Notes: a model not told the origin generated them from the sequence alone. Shown: positions 20,871-34,000, counted from the first letter of the stretch. The stretch is DNA of 64,000 nt from Heligmosomoides polygyrus polygyrus (GCA_947396885.1 OX377203.1:24183253-24247252); one strand, 5' to 3'. Translations and numbers: made by a program.

Positions 20871-21699
20871 TAACACAGTGCTTTTCGCCTTTACCTTCCC
20901 TTTCTTCTTTTACATTTCTGAAGGGCTATTTGTCGCGATGTCCGCGGCAGTTTGTGATTACAAAAGCGCTAGTGTCAGGTAAATGGTATGGACAAAGGTC
21001 GGAATTACTCATCACTGCTTTGGATGTACCTTAACGCGACATCGTGAAAGCAATTTGAATGCGTATTCCGATAGATAATAGTATCACTCGCTAAAAAAAG
21101 CGTGGTGACAATTCACCAACGTTTTGGGGATGAGCAACTGCATATGTTTCAATTGCGCAATAGTTGTCAAAAAGAATAAATAAAAATCCCCTCAACCTTG
21201 GAGCATATCCGTCTGAACTTTTTTGAAGTTGAACGATGTAGAAACGGAGCTCGTTACCACCGTTCAAATAGTCAGAAGCACTTGAAACCTAGAAGGCTGT
21301 CTATTGGCTTGATGACAAAATAGCATTTCCTAAAAGAGGTATAGAAAGGCGGCCAGCACCAGAATGTGGCTATACTATTCCACAACCCTTCCAAAGTGAA
21401 GTGTTGGTCTTGCGAAGATCAGCGTTTTCAAGTCGTGAGAAATAAGAAAAACTCCGGTTTTCGCTTTTACGCTGACTGGGAAAAGGACACCGCGTTAACT
21501 CTACCGCCGCGCACCGCCAGCTGTACGCTCCATCGCCGAATGTGTGGGTTTTATCGAAAGAATGAAACTGCTAACGAATAAAACCTGGACCGGTTTCTTC
21601 TGTGAATTCCAGCTACCCATGAGATTCCAAAACCTTTCATCAGAAAAGCGTAGAAAACCCCATGTCTCTGAAGGATACTTTGAGCAGTTCAGTTCGGCC

Positions 21700-21990
21700 T
21701 GTTCCCAATGGACAAGGGGTATCCTATGGCGTTTCATGACGGAAGTAGGATCTAACTTTCTCGGTGGGGGTCATCGCTAAAAAAGCGAAAGAAATGTAGA
21801 CAGCATGGCATCTCCCGGATAGGAAATTGCAAAGAAAGGTCCTTTTGTAGCTCAGTTTATGGTGTTGCTTTTGCAGCCAAGTTTACTTTCTATTTTTTGC
21901 CATCGTTAGAGAGTTATTCTAGAGTGCCACCGCCCCCCCCCCCCTCCACTAGGATAGATCCGAGAATTGTGTTTGTTTGAAGTATGAAGT
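21700..21990. repeat. Dispersed repeat with C-run, copy 2
   Basis: It shares blocks in the same order with 2225-2440 (aggaaattgcaaagaaaggtcc, poly-C at about 21,932, ccactaggatagatccgag). Confidence 0.5.
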
Positions 21991-21999
21991 ATGCAGTAC

Positions 22000-23210
22000 C
22001 CGCGCTCAACATATAGCAAGGTCACCGCCTATCACAAAATGAAAAGTGCAGCCAATTGTAGCTACTCCACAGGTGGAACTCGTCAGAAGGCTTCGCTCTT
22101 CCGAAGCCCATTTTGTACTCAACGAATTAAAACCAATTTCAGCAGGGTGTACTCCTCTTCTCACAGACAGCATTCGGCAACCACAAACTAGGCCGCGAAG
22201 AAGCAAGGACAGCAGGGGCACAACATGGGGGCTGATGTGATATGTGACAACATGTGGCTTAAAAAGGAGCTGAAGGGATATTTAAAGCCATGAGGGCGAA
22301 GAAGACGTCTAATGCCGGATTACGGTAGCATTACATGGGAGAATGACGATTATTTCAGGAGGCGGAGAAGGCCAACAGACGAGACTTTGTCGAAGGACAC
22401 AAGGAGCCAAGGAGACAGCAGAGATCTGAACCCATCATGAGTCGAAATTGGGAGATGCTGGGAAAATGGAGGAAAACGAGTTTTGGAGGAGGAGTAGAAT
22501 GGGATTACCAGCAAAACCTTGCAAAGGAACCTCTGGAAGCACGCATGATACCAATTTGGGAAGATTCCTTCCGTTACTCCACTTAAGGCGCACCCACCTA
22601 TGTTGTAGTTCAGGCTTATCTTAATGCCATCTGCAAAACAACCGTTGGTGGATAAAATCCTCGCTACTTTTTCAATTCAAATTCTCTGAAATGCTGTTAG
22701 CGAAGAAGGATCACAAAGAAATAATAGAAAGACAAAAAGAGGATACAGTTCTGTGACGAGCTTCTGGTTCCATCTAAGTCTATCTCAGGCATATGTATGC
22801 ACTTTACTACTACTACTTGTTCTTTACTACTCTCTACTTTATGAACGGCGCACACCTAATGCCGCTATTGACCGTCTACAGTAGCATCGGTCTACGTCTA
22901 TGTTGAGTGCAGTTTGAAAGAAAAATTGCCTAATCACTGATTACACTAAATCACGGTGATCTTTTGCTTCTACTCTTCGCTGCTCAGTTCTATTGACTTT
23001 AAGTCTAATTTCTGAGTTAATCGTCTTTGCCCCGAAATGGTTATTCGGAAGAAGTAGTGGTTCAAGACGTAGAATCTAAGTTGATCGTTTTCAATCTCAC
23101 CTCATACCCAATAGGCTGCCTCTAGTGATAAGAAAACTAGACTAAATAAAAAATAAATGATAAAAAAAATAAATTAACAAATTAACCCTAATAGGATAGT
23201 GATAGAGGCC
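22000..23210. other. No recognised gene
   Basis: Only short frames without motifs; AT-rich after 22.6 kb. Confidence 0.4.
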
Positions 23211-23213
23211 AGA

Positions 23214-23730
23214 AATAGTTGATGCTTTTTTTGAGATGCGCCACGCATTCCACATTCTGTGAATGTCGCGGAGACTATTTGGATGCGTGTTTGGTCTATA
23301 GGCGAGACAGCAAGTTGGTGGAGACGCAGGCTGTCGCGTGCATTCCGCCATTCTGTCCTTGTGGGTCCTTCTGGGGTCAGTGAAATGGTAGGAGACTTCT
23401 CTGAGAAGTCCTGAACATGCCTTGTCCATGCGGTGGCCGCTGCAAGTTCTTGTATAGTCCTCAGGGGCCCAAACTGGCGTCCAAGACATCCCGAGAAGCA
23501 AAATGGGCGCATCCCGTAAAGGTATCGACTAATGCCGATCTTTACCATTTGACTTTTATGCAGTCTGCAGTCACTTTAAATTTCCAGCTGGTGGATAAGT
23601 TAACCTTTTGTCCTTCCAATTCATTTACCCTGGAGGATGGAGGGTTTGCGTGGGTAGAATTCGCAATAGGACCCTTGAATCGGGTGCAGGCGACAGCCGG
23701 CACCTTCCTCACTCTTCCGGAATATGCCTC
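23214..23730 (-). repeat. Minus-strand SINE split by about 250 bp
   Basis: The SINE 3' end (gatgcgccacgcattccaca ... ggatgcgtgtttgg) lies at 23,236-23,305 and a SINE head/body (reverse complement gtcgcctgcacccgattcaa) at about 23,560-23,730. The 250 bp between them differs from other copies and may be a secondary insertion or a different repeat. Confidence 0.5.
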
Positions 23731-23849
23731 GTGGTTCAACACATCGAACGTCGGAACACTGTATGAGTGTTCGCCCTGAATTGAGGTACATGCTTCCATC
23801 TTCAACTCATTGCCCGCACCACTTTTAATAAACGTAGTCATCTGCTAAG

Positions 23850-25590
23850 GAAAAGTATTAAGAAGAAGAAAAGAAAAGTGTGAATTATTGTGCTCCCTAG
23901 TTCGGGTCACTTCCTCGACGACCCTTCGTAGGACCTCATTCGGGGTCGAACCCTCACTCGATGAATCGTTTCAGAGCCACCGGACACGCTGGGAACAAGA
24001 TGAATGTCTAGTAGGATATTCCTAACTTATCCGCCGGTTTCTAAAGGACAAGGGGTCGAAAATCTGAACTGGTAAATCTTCGTGGTATGAGCCGTACATT
24101 TTACTTGCACTTTGCCGTAGATGGTAGATGTAACACCAGAGTTTATTTTTGGCCTGTAGGATGATATTCTAGGAGTTAGCCGGTGCATTTCCCCGAGATA
24201 ATCCAACATGAAAGGGTAGGAAGGTGAAATTGGCCTGACAAAGAATCGAAGCTGAAATCAATTTCTTTCCACGTTTCCTTTCTCTCTCACACATGTCTTA
24301 CCTAGATATTAAAGACTCAAAGCAAACCACATTCAGTACAGAGATAAGGTGCGAAATCAAGAGCGTCTAAGAAGCTGATTGCTACAGTCTTTACCCTTTT
24401 CCCCTTAGTCTATTCGCCTATTCAAACCAGACACGAGCTTCGCATTTCAACTTCTTTAGGCACCCGTCTGAGTAGAAAAATTTGAGTCAACGTTAGAAAT
24501 ACTTTGATGCCCCTTTTATACACAGAGATCATGCAGATAGACGTCGCGCGAAATCAACTGAATGGCTGGTTTCACACCTCATTAAAGAAAATGCTACTAG
24601 TAGCAGAAGACGGGGGGGGGGGGTACTGCTGAACGTGGACTGAGCATACATTACGTGTGGGGATGACTGGAGTTCGGAGGGTCTCCAGATAAGCCGACTG
24701 CTCCAGAGGTTATTTGGACGGGAACCGGTTGTCTGTCGTCAAATCGTTGTCGAATTCCAGTCCAAACGTTTACCGACGAAAAGAATGAATCGAAACGCGA
24801 ATGAGGGAGCGATGAAAACGGCTCGTGTCTGACGCTTGGAGCGGTAGAGCGGTCTGAAAGCCCAGCAATTCATTGTTGGGGTAAACATGTCAGGAAGTTA
24901 GTGAAAAGGGATAAGGAGGTAATCTTCAGAAATTATGGAGATATACCATTTCTTGGGCGGGTACATTTCAAAAAACGAATCAATTCGAAATCAAAATAAA
25001 CATCTTCCTGATTTGAGTAAACACTCTCTATAAAAATCAAAATAAGTTTTTCTTTTGAGAAAATTTGCTATGTCTTTTTTGAAAATGTGTGACTGATCTG
25101 AGAAAAAGAGAAAAAATATGAGCGTATTTTAAAGCGCAGGAAAGCGGTAGTTTTGTCTAAACAGATTGCACCATGAGCTCGTCTAGAACGCTGCTCTACT
25201 TATCTGATTGGTAATAGTGACCGCTACTGAATTAAAGCTGTGTACATAGAGGGTATATCCTTGGCGAATTATTGAAAACAAAAATTGACCCTCTCAGGGA
25301 AGTCTAGCATAGCCTGAAAAATATTTTTGTCGACTTGGACGAGATATCCACAGTACCTCACCACGCCTCAGAACCTAGAATGTACTCGAGTCGACTTATC
25401 GTAATAATTGTAGTATTATCTTAGACTGGTCCTAGTCCCAGAGTACGGTCGGATCTTAGTCAGCGGCTTATAATCTTGAGATTTTAGAAACTTTCTGCTA
25501 CATGTGGTATATCTTTCAAATGACCAGCAGTGGAAAATTAAGAAATAATACGGGAAGAAGAACCTAAGAAATAATTAATCTCATTCAAAA
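23850..25590. other. No recognised gene
   Basis: Contains a G-run at about 24,611-24,622. No domain-bearing frame. Confidence 0.4.
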
Positions 25591-25596
25591 AGATGG

Positions 25597-25895
25597 GCGC
25601 GTGTAGCGCAGTCGGAGGAGGCGCCAGCTGTCGGTTTACCAGGTTCCTGGTTGGGATTTCCCGCCCAGGCCAACCGAGCCTTCCATCCCTCCCTTGTCGC
25701 TGAATTAGTGCCAGACTTGTGTGCGAGGGTACAGCGCATCGGACTTGTTCATCGACTTGTACATCGGCTGGCCATCGCAAGTCATTGTATGGCCAAATAC
25801 GCATTCAAATCGCTTCCACGACATGCCGTAGAAGTACAATGCGTGGCGCATCCCAAAAGAGATTGATAACGCCGTCCTTTATCTTTTATCCATTG
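25597..25895 (+). repeat. tRNA-headed SINE copy, nearly complete
   Basis: It begins gcgtgtagcgcagtcggagg and includes ccaggttcctggttgggatt, ccaaccgagccttccatccc and the 3' signature gcgtggcgcatcccaaaaga, then gattgataacgccgtccttt. It is one of the two best copies in the window. Confidence 0.8.
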
Positions 25896-26196
25896 TTCAG
25901 AAAGTTTTGAAATTCTCCTAATTTTAAGGCGGGTTTTAATGAAGAGTGGCGGTCACATTATGGTTTTCTTCACGACTTTAAAACCGGCGCTGCCCGTATT
26001 TGGATAGACAGGATACCTTCAAGAGATGATCAGCACAGTCTTAGCATCAGGCATTTCGTAGAGAAAGTCAATGGGTGGTGGGCTTTTATTTGTGGCTCGT
26101 GGAGGAAATAACTGAGGTAATGTCAAATGATCTGTCGCTGATGAAGTGGCAAACAAAGTTTCAAAAACGCGGATCACTTAAAGCATGTGATCCGAA

Positions 26197-26667
26197 TTAT
26201 AGAGGAAAAGGTCCAATGATGGGGACCACCACAGGCTGACCGACGAAGAAAACACCACTAGATAGGACGGATTCGCTCTCCTTGAAGGAGACAACTTTTC
26301 CGCTATCTCCAAAGAGAATAAAAGCCATTCTCTGCAGTAGGTTCAGGAAAAGAGGGGATTCCCCAAAAAATCCAAAGACAAATCTGCACCCAACAATGGT
26401 GGTGATCGGAATGGTCGGAATTCTCCCCTGTGGAAAAACAAGGCAACTACGACGGAAGAAGGTGGTAACAGAGTTGAAAGGGAAGTAGAGAAGGAAGAAA
26501 GCGAACACGTGACATGATGGAGAGTGGCGATCTCTGGAGTCTTCTTTTGAAGTGGTACATTGTGACCAACGGAAAGAAAGGGTGCTCCCAGCAGGGAGAT
26601 ATCTTAGCGAATGATAAGTCTTATGCGAGCTGGATGATGACCAAGAGTAAACAATGAAAGGGAACAT
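26197..26667 (-). other. Long open frame without recognised motif
   Basis: A 156-codon frame, rich in Phe/Ser/Pro, matches no family I know. Its end shares a short run (gaccaagagta) with 11.83 kb, hinting at repeat origin. Left as unassigned DNA. Confidence 0.25.
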
Positions 26668-26803
26668 TCAAAAACGGGAATTCAGAAACACTCAGCATTT
26701 TTGTCGTTTAGTGACTATTCTAGACTAGGACTTAGCTGCAGCTGTGAACGAGATGCTGTGACAGAGAAAGATCGTTAGAAATTAAAGTCGAAATCAGGCA
26801 GAA

Positions 26804-27199
26804 AAGATAAAATAAGCCTAGAGCAGAACAATGAGAGTTGCCTTTAACGCTCAGAAATTGAGAGAAATTCGAGCAAACTATGTAGCCAATTTGCTGATAG
26901 AGAGCATATTTCTATTCTAATAAGTAAAATTTAGCACAAAAATAATGCTTGAAAGTTATGAAAAATTAAAGATTTTGCGACTACCTACAGAAACTGAAAG
27001 AGATAAAATAAGCCAAAAGCAGAACAATGAGAGTTGCCTTTAACGCAAACGCTCAGAAATTGAGAGAAAATTGAGTAAACTGTGTAGTCAATTTGCTAAG
27101 AGAGAGCATATTTCTATTCCAATAAGCAAAATTTTAAAGAAAAATAATGTTTCAAAGTTATAAAAAATTAAAGATTTCTCGACTACTTACAGAAACTGA
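26804..27199. repeat. Direct tandem duplication, two units of about 200 bp
   Basis: Unit 1 starts at agataaaataagcctagagc (26,804) and unit 2 at agataaaataagccaaaagc (27,001). Both run through gcagaacaatgagagttgcc, gagagcatatttctatt and cgactac(c/t)tacagaaactga. Identity is high, with small indels (unit 2 has an extra cgcaaa near 27,045). Confidence 0.85.
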
Positions 27200-29470
27200 A
27201 CTAGTATGTACTCTACTTCTGCAGGAAGCGTGTAAAGGTAGATAAGCCCGAAAAGTCATTGGACCGGTCAGATGGATCTTCATTCAGCTTCCATGATATT
27301 CCAAGGAGTAGAACGCGTGGCTCAAACCGGAACGAGAGTGACTAAAGCGGATCTCTATCTCTTCGTCCTTAGACAAACGTTATTCTTGGAAACAGCATGG
27401 TAAACTGGCGAGTATTTTCACACTGAAGTATTTTTCGCCACTCTGAGCAACTTCCGCATGTAAAGGGAACTGCTCGATAGAGAAAGAAAGCCTTACAAAA
27501 TGATTTCCAGAACTTCAATCTATTTCCCAGTTGGTATTGTGGCATCGAAATTCATGCCTTCTAAATCTAGAACAGTGCAGCATTATCCACCAGAGGTTTC
27601 GCAATTTCTTCTTCCCGGCGGCCGAAAACGTGAGGGCGAAACTGAGCCAGCTGGAGAGCTATGACCTCAAAAAAGTGAAATAAACAGCGTCTGGGATATT
27701 TCGTGGATAACGCAGCGAGGAAATAGGAGAGCTGGGCTGCAACGTGATCTATACGAGCCGCAGCGAACTGCTCGGACCAGCTGATGAAGCAGCGATGGAA
27801 GTCAGGCTGCCGCGACGACTCGCTGCTAAATCAAATCGGGGAACAGTTGTCCGGCGTGAAATTTATTGCAACGCATGCAAACCGGAGGAAAATGTGCCAT
27901 TTGATGCACATCAACATGGGTCTTTTACACGGCAGAAACTCCAGCCGTTGAGGAGCCTCGTTGTCGCCTAGGAAATCTTCGATGAAGCTTCCTACGTCCC
28001 CACACATTGGCCACAGGAGCGCTCGAGGAAACCAAAAGACAAGAATGAAGAGAGGAAATGTGCACTTGTTAAGATAAGACTCAAACAGGAAGGAGATATC
28101 GGGCCGAAAAGGCAACCATTACTTATGGCCTGCATTAGACTTGCAAAGTGATTAGCAGATGAGCTGCAGCATATACCTAGGCTAGAAATGATCTTCCCCA
28201 GGCATCTAGCCGATAAAGTCAAGGGCCCGCATCTATTACACTCTTTTGCTCAGCCTTCCTAGGACACCTTTTTGGCAGCTGTCGAATTTTTAAAAGAACG
28301 ATGACGTCACCACTGCTTTTATGCATTTGTGGGAAGGCGTAGAATAAGTGTTCTAAAACGTACTCGCTTAACTTAAAAAGCCATTTCAGTTCAACTTGTA
28401 AAGGGGCTTATTTTTTGTGTGCTTGACAGTAATCCAAGAAGCCGAAAAAAATGTTTTTGACACTGAAAAATATGCAGCACTGCGAATATCATAAAATATT
28501 TCCGTTTTCACTTACTGGAATTGTTTTATTTATTTATTTGGTTGCTTATTTATTTTATTTGTTCAAAGAGGTGTTATACAATACTCTTGGATAAAGATAA
28601 GAAAATGAAAATGAAATGAAACATGGACTAATTCCTTGGAGGTAGATGGAGCTAGTGGTAGACGAACCATGGAGGTAGATGAAGGTTGGTGGATTATTAT
28701 CAATCCACGGAGCTTCATCTGCCTCCATGGTTGTCTGCAAAACGTTAAGCTAGGATACTGATAATGAACAGGCATCAGGAGTAGGTGGACCGTGCCCGTA
28801 GACTCGAACTCCCTGGCGAAGAAAAAATTTCGAGCAGCCTGCAACGGACAAAAGGGGACATTTCTGCGCAATCTGTGGTTGAACCTTTCGAATTGCCTTC
28901 GCAGAAGGTCGTCTACGATTAGTTAGAGACTATGTGGAGAAGGTTAAAGACAAATGCTCTTCTTTAGCGTGGACTTTCACCGGAATGAATGCGTTGATAA
29001 ATCAAAAATCTAAAACGTGGCATCCAGCGGTTTAGGCCTGTCCCTCCTTTCGAGGCAGTCAGCTCACTTAATGTGAGACGTCAGCGAAAATCAGGGTATT
29101 CCAGTAGGACTCAGCTACCCAAGGTAGAATGTGCCTGATGTGATGTCATACTAGGAGTGCGCTACAGTAGGAAAGCACTTATCTCAGTCTGTCTGCTTGA
29201 CGACATTATGGATAACAAACTTTAAATGATGCTAGCCAATAATGCCCTGATAGGCTCTGAAAGATAATATAAGATAATTTCTTTCTGATGAATGCGATTC
29301 GAGGCACCCTGCTTTGTCCTAGAAGCTATGTCAATTTCACACCAAATTGGAAAAACCACCTAATGAAGATGCACACTTTTCTAGCCAACTTGGACACTTC
29401 TAAGTAAGTCTCAAACAATTTCTCGGATAGCTGAATTTTTAGATCGCAGAGCTTTGACGCGTACGCATTA
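27200..29470. other. No recognised gene
   Basis: Contains a possible SINE tail remnant at 27,290-27,360 and an imperfect local inverted repeat at 28,635-28,735 (tagatgaaggttggtggatt / aatccacggagcttcatctg). Confidence 0.4.
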
Positions 29471-29484
29471 ATTCCAATTATTCA

Positions 29485-29810
29485 GCACCTCAACCGGCTC
29501 TCATAGTCAGCGAGGTTCCACAAGGCTGTGTTCTACCTCCAATTCTATTCATTGTTTTTACCCATGAACTACCGTCGCTAATAATGAGCTCAGGAGTGAA
29601 ATGCATAGCTTTTGCGGATCACACGAAAATTTTCCACAGCTCAACTCCGCTCAATTTTCCACTCTACAATCCAAACCTTTTGCAACTAGCCATAGAACCT
29701 ATTAATCGCTGGTATTACGAGTGGCGGCTCCCTTTGTAAAATAAAAATCTAAGGTGCTCTATTTAGGAGAAATAAATCTCGGCTACAAGCTAGGCCAAAA
29801 TGAGATTACA
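29485..29810 (+). pseudogene. CR1-like LINE reverse transcriptase fragment
   Basis: The plus frame reads VSEVPQGCVLPPILFIVFTH, then GVKCIAFADHTKIFHSSTP. This matches the reverse transcriptase PQG...LF and FADD blocks, with the second Asp of FADD changed to His. Stops and shifts follow. It is a short, dead fragment of a jockey/CR1-type LINE. Confidence 0.65.
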
Positions 29811-29921
29811 AGCACTGATCAAGCAACAGATTGGGTTTTCCTGCAAATTTGGCTTTAGACGTGCATTGCAAACAAATTGCAAATAAAGCGATGGCTGTAG
29901 TACACAATCTCTATGGAAGTC

Positions 29922-30458
29922 ATTCCATGTTCGACTCTCGATGAACCTTGGCATCTTTGAGGTTGCTATAGACCAGTAGTTTGTTCAGCGTAGCCAAGAT
30001 TGGTACAACTCTTTATTGCGGCTTACGTTCCGGCGTCGTCGCCTTCTTCAGAGCCGGGAAAAGTCGAAGCCATTTGAGAAACTACCCCCTCCCCCCCCCC
30101 CCCAAATGCCATTTCATTCTGTAAAAACTCATCCAATAGACTAAGAGACTACGAAAAGAAAGACTAGGAAAAGGCTCTAAGCTCATTCACCCATCTTTCG
30201 TCCAGCCAGCGTGACGGTGGACGCCTTTTGTCCACATCTAAGGTTAGTCATGTTTTCGACCTCTTACGGCATCGCTTTCGTAGTCTATTTGCCTTTCGGA
30301 TGAAAAGCAAAATTCCAGCAGAATTAAATGGCATCTGGGAGTAGTTTCTCTGATTGACTTCGACTTTTCCAGGCTGTGAAGGAAGCAATGACGCCGAAAC
30401 CTAAGCCGCAATAAAGAATTGTACCAATCTTGGCTACGCTGAAGAAACTATGTACTCC
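29922..30458. mobile_element. Arms-only Penelope-like copy
   Basis: The two inverted arms of the 3.6-4.8 kb element are present: left 29,922-30,175, with the extra tail ttccatgttcgactctcgat, and right 30,176-30,445. The GIY-YIG centre is absent. The flanks tctatggaagtc (29,910-29,921) and tctatgaaagtc (30,459-30,470) look like a 12-bp target duplication with one change. A C-run interrupts the left arm at about 30,085. Confidence 0.8.
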
Positions 30459-30589
30459 TCTATGAAAGTCTTTTAACAAAAAATCTCTCTGTCCTCGTCT
30501 AAGCCTATGAGACTTACGCTAGGCCGACACCTAAGTATGGAACAACAATTTTTCACCCAATTAAGAAGAAAAATATACCTACAAGGGAG

Positions 30590-31165
30590 GTCAATGAGCG
30601 TCCCGTGGCAGTTTTCAAAGTGACCTATTGAGGGTTGTAGGGGACTGTAGGAGAAGCACCGTAGTGGTTTCCAAATTTCCTGCAGGCACTTGTGTAGGTC
30701 AAAATTTGCAAAAAACCGTATCACTTCAGTGCGGGCCTGAAGGATGAAGCCAAACTGACGTCTGGAACTGCCATGTCGTGGTTAGAATCTAACCTTTAAA
30801 AGGTTTGGGACTGAAACACTAGCGGATTTACGCGATCTCACAATTTGCTTGTTAGCCGTAAGTAATCGAAGTGGAACATTGATATGCGCCGTTCATGAAC
30901 ACACCGAACGTACCCACTCGGCCATCCAGTCAGTGCGGGTTCCAGCCCCAAACCTTTTGCAGGTTAGATTCTAACCACGACATGGCAGTTGCAGACGTCA
31001 GTTTGACTTTATCGGCTCGTACTGAAGTGATACGGTCTTTTGCAATTTTTGACCTGTAAAAGTGCCTGCAGGAAATTTGGAAAGCACTACGGTGCTCCTC
31101 TTACAGTCTCCTACAATCCTCAACAGGTCACTTTTAAAATTGCCACGGGACTTCCCTTGTTAGAC
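30590..31165. repeat. Foldback repeat with about 210-bp arms
   Basis: The arms 30,590-30,810 and 30,945-31,160 are inverted copies: for example catgtcgtggttagaatcta on the left and tagattctaaccacgacatg on the right. A loop of about 135 bp separates them. No coding capacity. Confidence 0.85.
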
Positions 31166-31239
31166 TTGAGAAAGGCCGACGTAGCTTCACATTAGAAAAC
31201 TATTTATCAGAAAATATGGCTTTGATTACGGTGCTATTT

Positions 31240-31778
31240 CCAATATTGAAGTAAGAAACAAGCAACTTGGACTACAGACTTTTTTACAAACAGACGAAGA
31301 ATATACGACCTTGTAATGGTTCATAAAATTCTCCGCGGTTTCTGTGGATTTGAGAAATGTGATCTCTTCATGGTGAGACCATCTAGAACCCGAGGTGGTG
31401 GACAAACTTTCATCAAATACTGTAAAATCTTCAGTTCGGCATAATTTTGATATATTGAGATTAGAGCATATTGAGATTACACGAAACTTGGTAAAAACAC
31501 AGTTATTCAACACACGCTAAAACCACTTATTGAGAACGCTAGTTGATCCATAAATAATTCTAGGACCTAATGGGATCCTGTGGCAGAGCTCCTCTTGGTT
31601 TGTTCTCTTCCGTTCTTCATTTATTTCTGAATGTTCGCTATTGCTTATTCCTTCTAATTGTCCTACTTTGGCCGAGAACGCTAGCCAATGTCATGCAGAC
31701 GTCATTTTATACCGTTCCTGATTGCATTGTCCTCACGTGGATTTTAACTATGTAAATAACAATAATAATAATAATAAC

Positions 31779-31808
<30 letters not shown>
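31240..31808 (+). mobile_element. CR1-like LINE 3' end with (AAT)n tail
   Basis: The plus frame RIYDLVMVHKILRGFCGFEK, then FMVRPSRTRGGGQTF, has the order seen at the C-terminus of CR1-type LINEs, also present at 58.29 kb. It is followed by non-coding DNA and a run of AAT/AATA repeats from about 31,757 to 31,808, typical of a LINE microsatellite tail. Confidence 0.55.
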
Positions 31809-31809
<1 letters not shown>

Positions 31810-31810
<1 letters not shown>

Positions 31811-32460
31811 GTCTGACGCTTTTAAAATCAAAACATTTTCTATATTATTATGAGCTTCTTTTACATTATTCTAAGAGCTGCTCTCGGAGAAATTTGGAAA
31901 AAACTTTTTGCCCAAGGAAAATTTAGTATGACTTTTTGAATATTAAAAAAAAACCACCGGCCTCAATAAGTAAATGTGCTGTTTCGATTTTTTAAACGAA
32001 TCTTCAAACCTCAAGAAGAAATTATAAAATTATATTTTGTTCTAGTTATCAATTTTAACATTTATTTTAGAGTATAGAAAGGCAGCAGTATTTTAGCCTG
32101 TTAACAGAAGGGGTCGGCCAACGTACTGTTCGCAGCAAGCTTAATCTTATTGATAGCGTAAGTGCTGCTTACTAGAGACGGCGAAGTGAAGAGTGGTGTG
32201 ATTTCGACAATGCTTCTACAGCACCAATGAGAGTAGAACTCCTCGAGAACTGAATTTTCGCAATCAATCGAAGGAAAATCTCAGCGAGGTAGAAGAGTGA
32301 ATGCCTTTTCTACAATGCTCAAAGTCTTGCTGCCTTTTAGTACTTAGAATAATCTTGGATCCAACTTAAAAGAAAAAACAAAAGTGCTCTAAAAATTCAA
32401 AGTGTCGAAATATCAGGCCTAGCAAAGACGTCCGCCTAACAGTCACTTCTTCCTCTTCTC
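31810..32460. other. AT-rich, nothing recognised
   Basis: No motif-bearing frame. Confidence 0.4.
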
Positions 32461-32464
32461 CTAA

Positions 32465-32745
32465 GCGTTTAGTCCCGCGCAGTCTCAAGGTCCGCTGCTT
32501 TTATGATTCGTCGCCACCTCATCCTATCAAGGGCGTCGTCTGCCATGGCGCTAACTTCGGCGGGATCTCTCTTGATGACGTCCTTCCATCTTTTCCTTGG
32601 GGCTCCTCTCGGACGCTTTCCGGGTGCCTTGAAATCTAGGCCCAACCTTATGAGGTGACTCTGTGGTCTTCCGAGAATGTGACCGTACCACCTTAGGCGC
32701 TGTTCGTCTAACAATCACATTGGTCGATAATGAACACACTAAGCA
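32465..32745 (-). pseudogene. Non-LTR retrotransposon C-terminal fragment
   Basis: The minus frame contains RLRWYGHILGRPQSHLIRLG, then GKRPRGAPRKRWKDVIKRDP and ADDALDRMRWRRIIKAADLE. The RLRWYGH...GKRPRGAPRKRW pattern is the common C-terminus of nematode LINE reverse transcriptases. The family differs from the RTE copies at 47.6 and 54 kb. Strongly 5'-truncated. Confidence 0.8.
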
Positions 32746-32749
32746 CACA

Positions 32750-34000
32750 CGGGGTATGAAGATGGAAGGACATGGAGCTTATTTCTTCAAGCCATGGTTG
32801 CCAGAAAATATTAGTCTAAAGATGGAGATCACTAGTCAAAGAACGCTTCAGGACAGAAGAATTAAGCACAGTCATCCGTCAGAGGTCTGCTAATTGAAAA
32901 GGCTCTGCGCTCGTCCTTTGAGGTGGCAGCTCGAAACAAGCCTAGCGCTTCGCTCGGGCTTTTTGTCGACACTCTAAACGACTATCGCTTCAGGCAATGT
33001 GCGAGGCACTAACCGCACTGCTAGAATTCCCTCCGTCGATTTTATCTCAGTTTGCACTCGGAGACAAACACGTGTCTCAAGCGATAGTCCCGCGGGCAGA
33101 ATGAACTCACGGAAGGGAAGGCTGAACTGTAGAAGCCATGGTTTATAAATACAATGCCGCTGGTTTGAAAATCAAAACATTAAACTATGGAAGTATAGCT
33201 AAGATTATCTAGAGCTAACCAGTTTGGATGATAAATGCAACTGTATCTGTAAACGGAGAAAATGACAAAGGTTGGCGTCAGTCAACCGTCTGCGGGATGC
33301 GCCGGTTATTCCTCATCTACGGGACATCTTAGAGTCAATTTGATGTTGAGGTGGTTCAGGAATAATTGTCCTATTTACTAGGTTATTGTTTACGATTTGT
33401 TTATAAATTTGTTGAATTTTAATGGCATGTTGTTACTTGAATAGTCCACGTTTAGTGCGTCAATACTTTTACGAACCCTTATTACCAAACGCCAAATGGT
33501 GCTGAAAAAGCTGAAATATTAGATTTATCGAGCCTTCTCATTAGAAGAAAATGATCTGACCTCTTCATGATGTTTGTTCACAGGTAGGATTTCTATAAAC
33601 TCACTCGATTTTTTTTTTACTCTAAACGGACAAAGAACATAGCACGAAAGCTCACACTTTACGTTTCGGTGGCAAAATCGCAAGTCCGAGCAAGCGCCTT
33701 CACCCACAGTTTTTTTAGGAAGTTCAACCACATTTTGAATGCAAGGAATGCTTAGTCTTTGCATAGCTTCTAAAGGCTGCTTTTACGCATACAATGAGCG
33801 CCTTCAGTTGTTCTTATTTGTTTCTGATTGAGTTCGTTGGTATTTTATTCTGACATTGCACTTTCACGTGTAGCTTTGGTCCACATTATGAATAAATAAA
33901 AATAAATATAAAATAAAAATAATAATAAATAAACAAATAAATAAGCAAATACGGACTCGTGTTTGACCTTACCCAACGATTTAGTTAGCGAGCCGATTAC
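32750..34000. other. No recognised gene
   Basis: AT-rich; (AAAT)-like tracts at 33,890-33,950. Confidence 0.4.

Noticed and set aside
23542..23841. 99-codon minus-strand frame with normal-looking composition
   Set aside because: Its middle part is the SINE head and body in reverse orientation.
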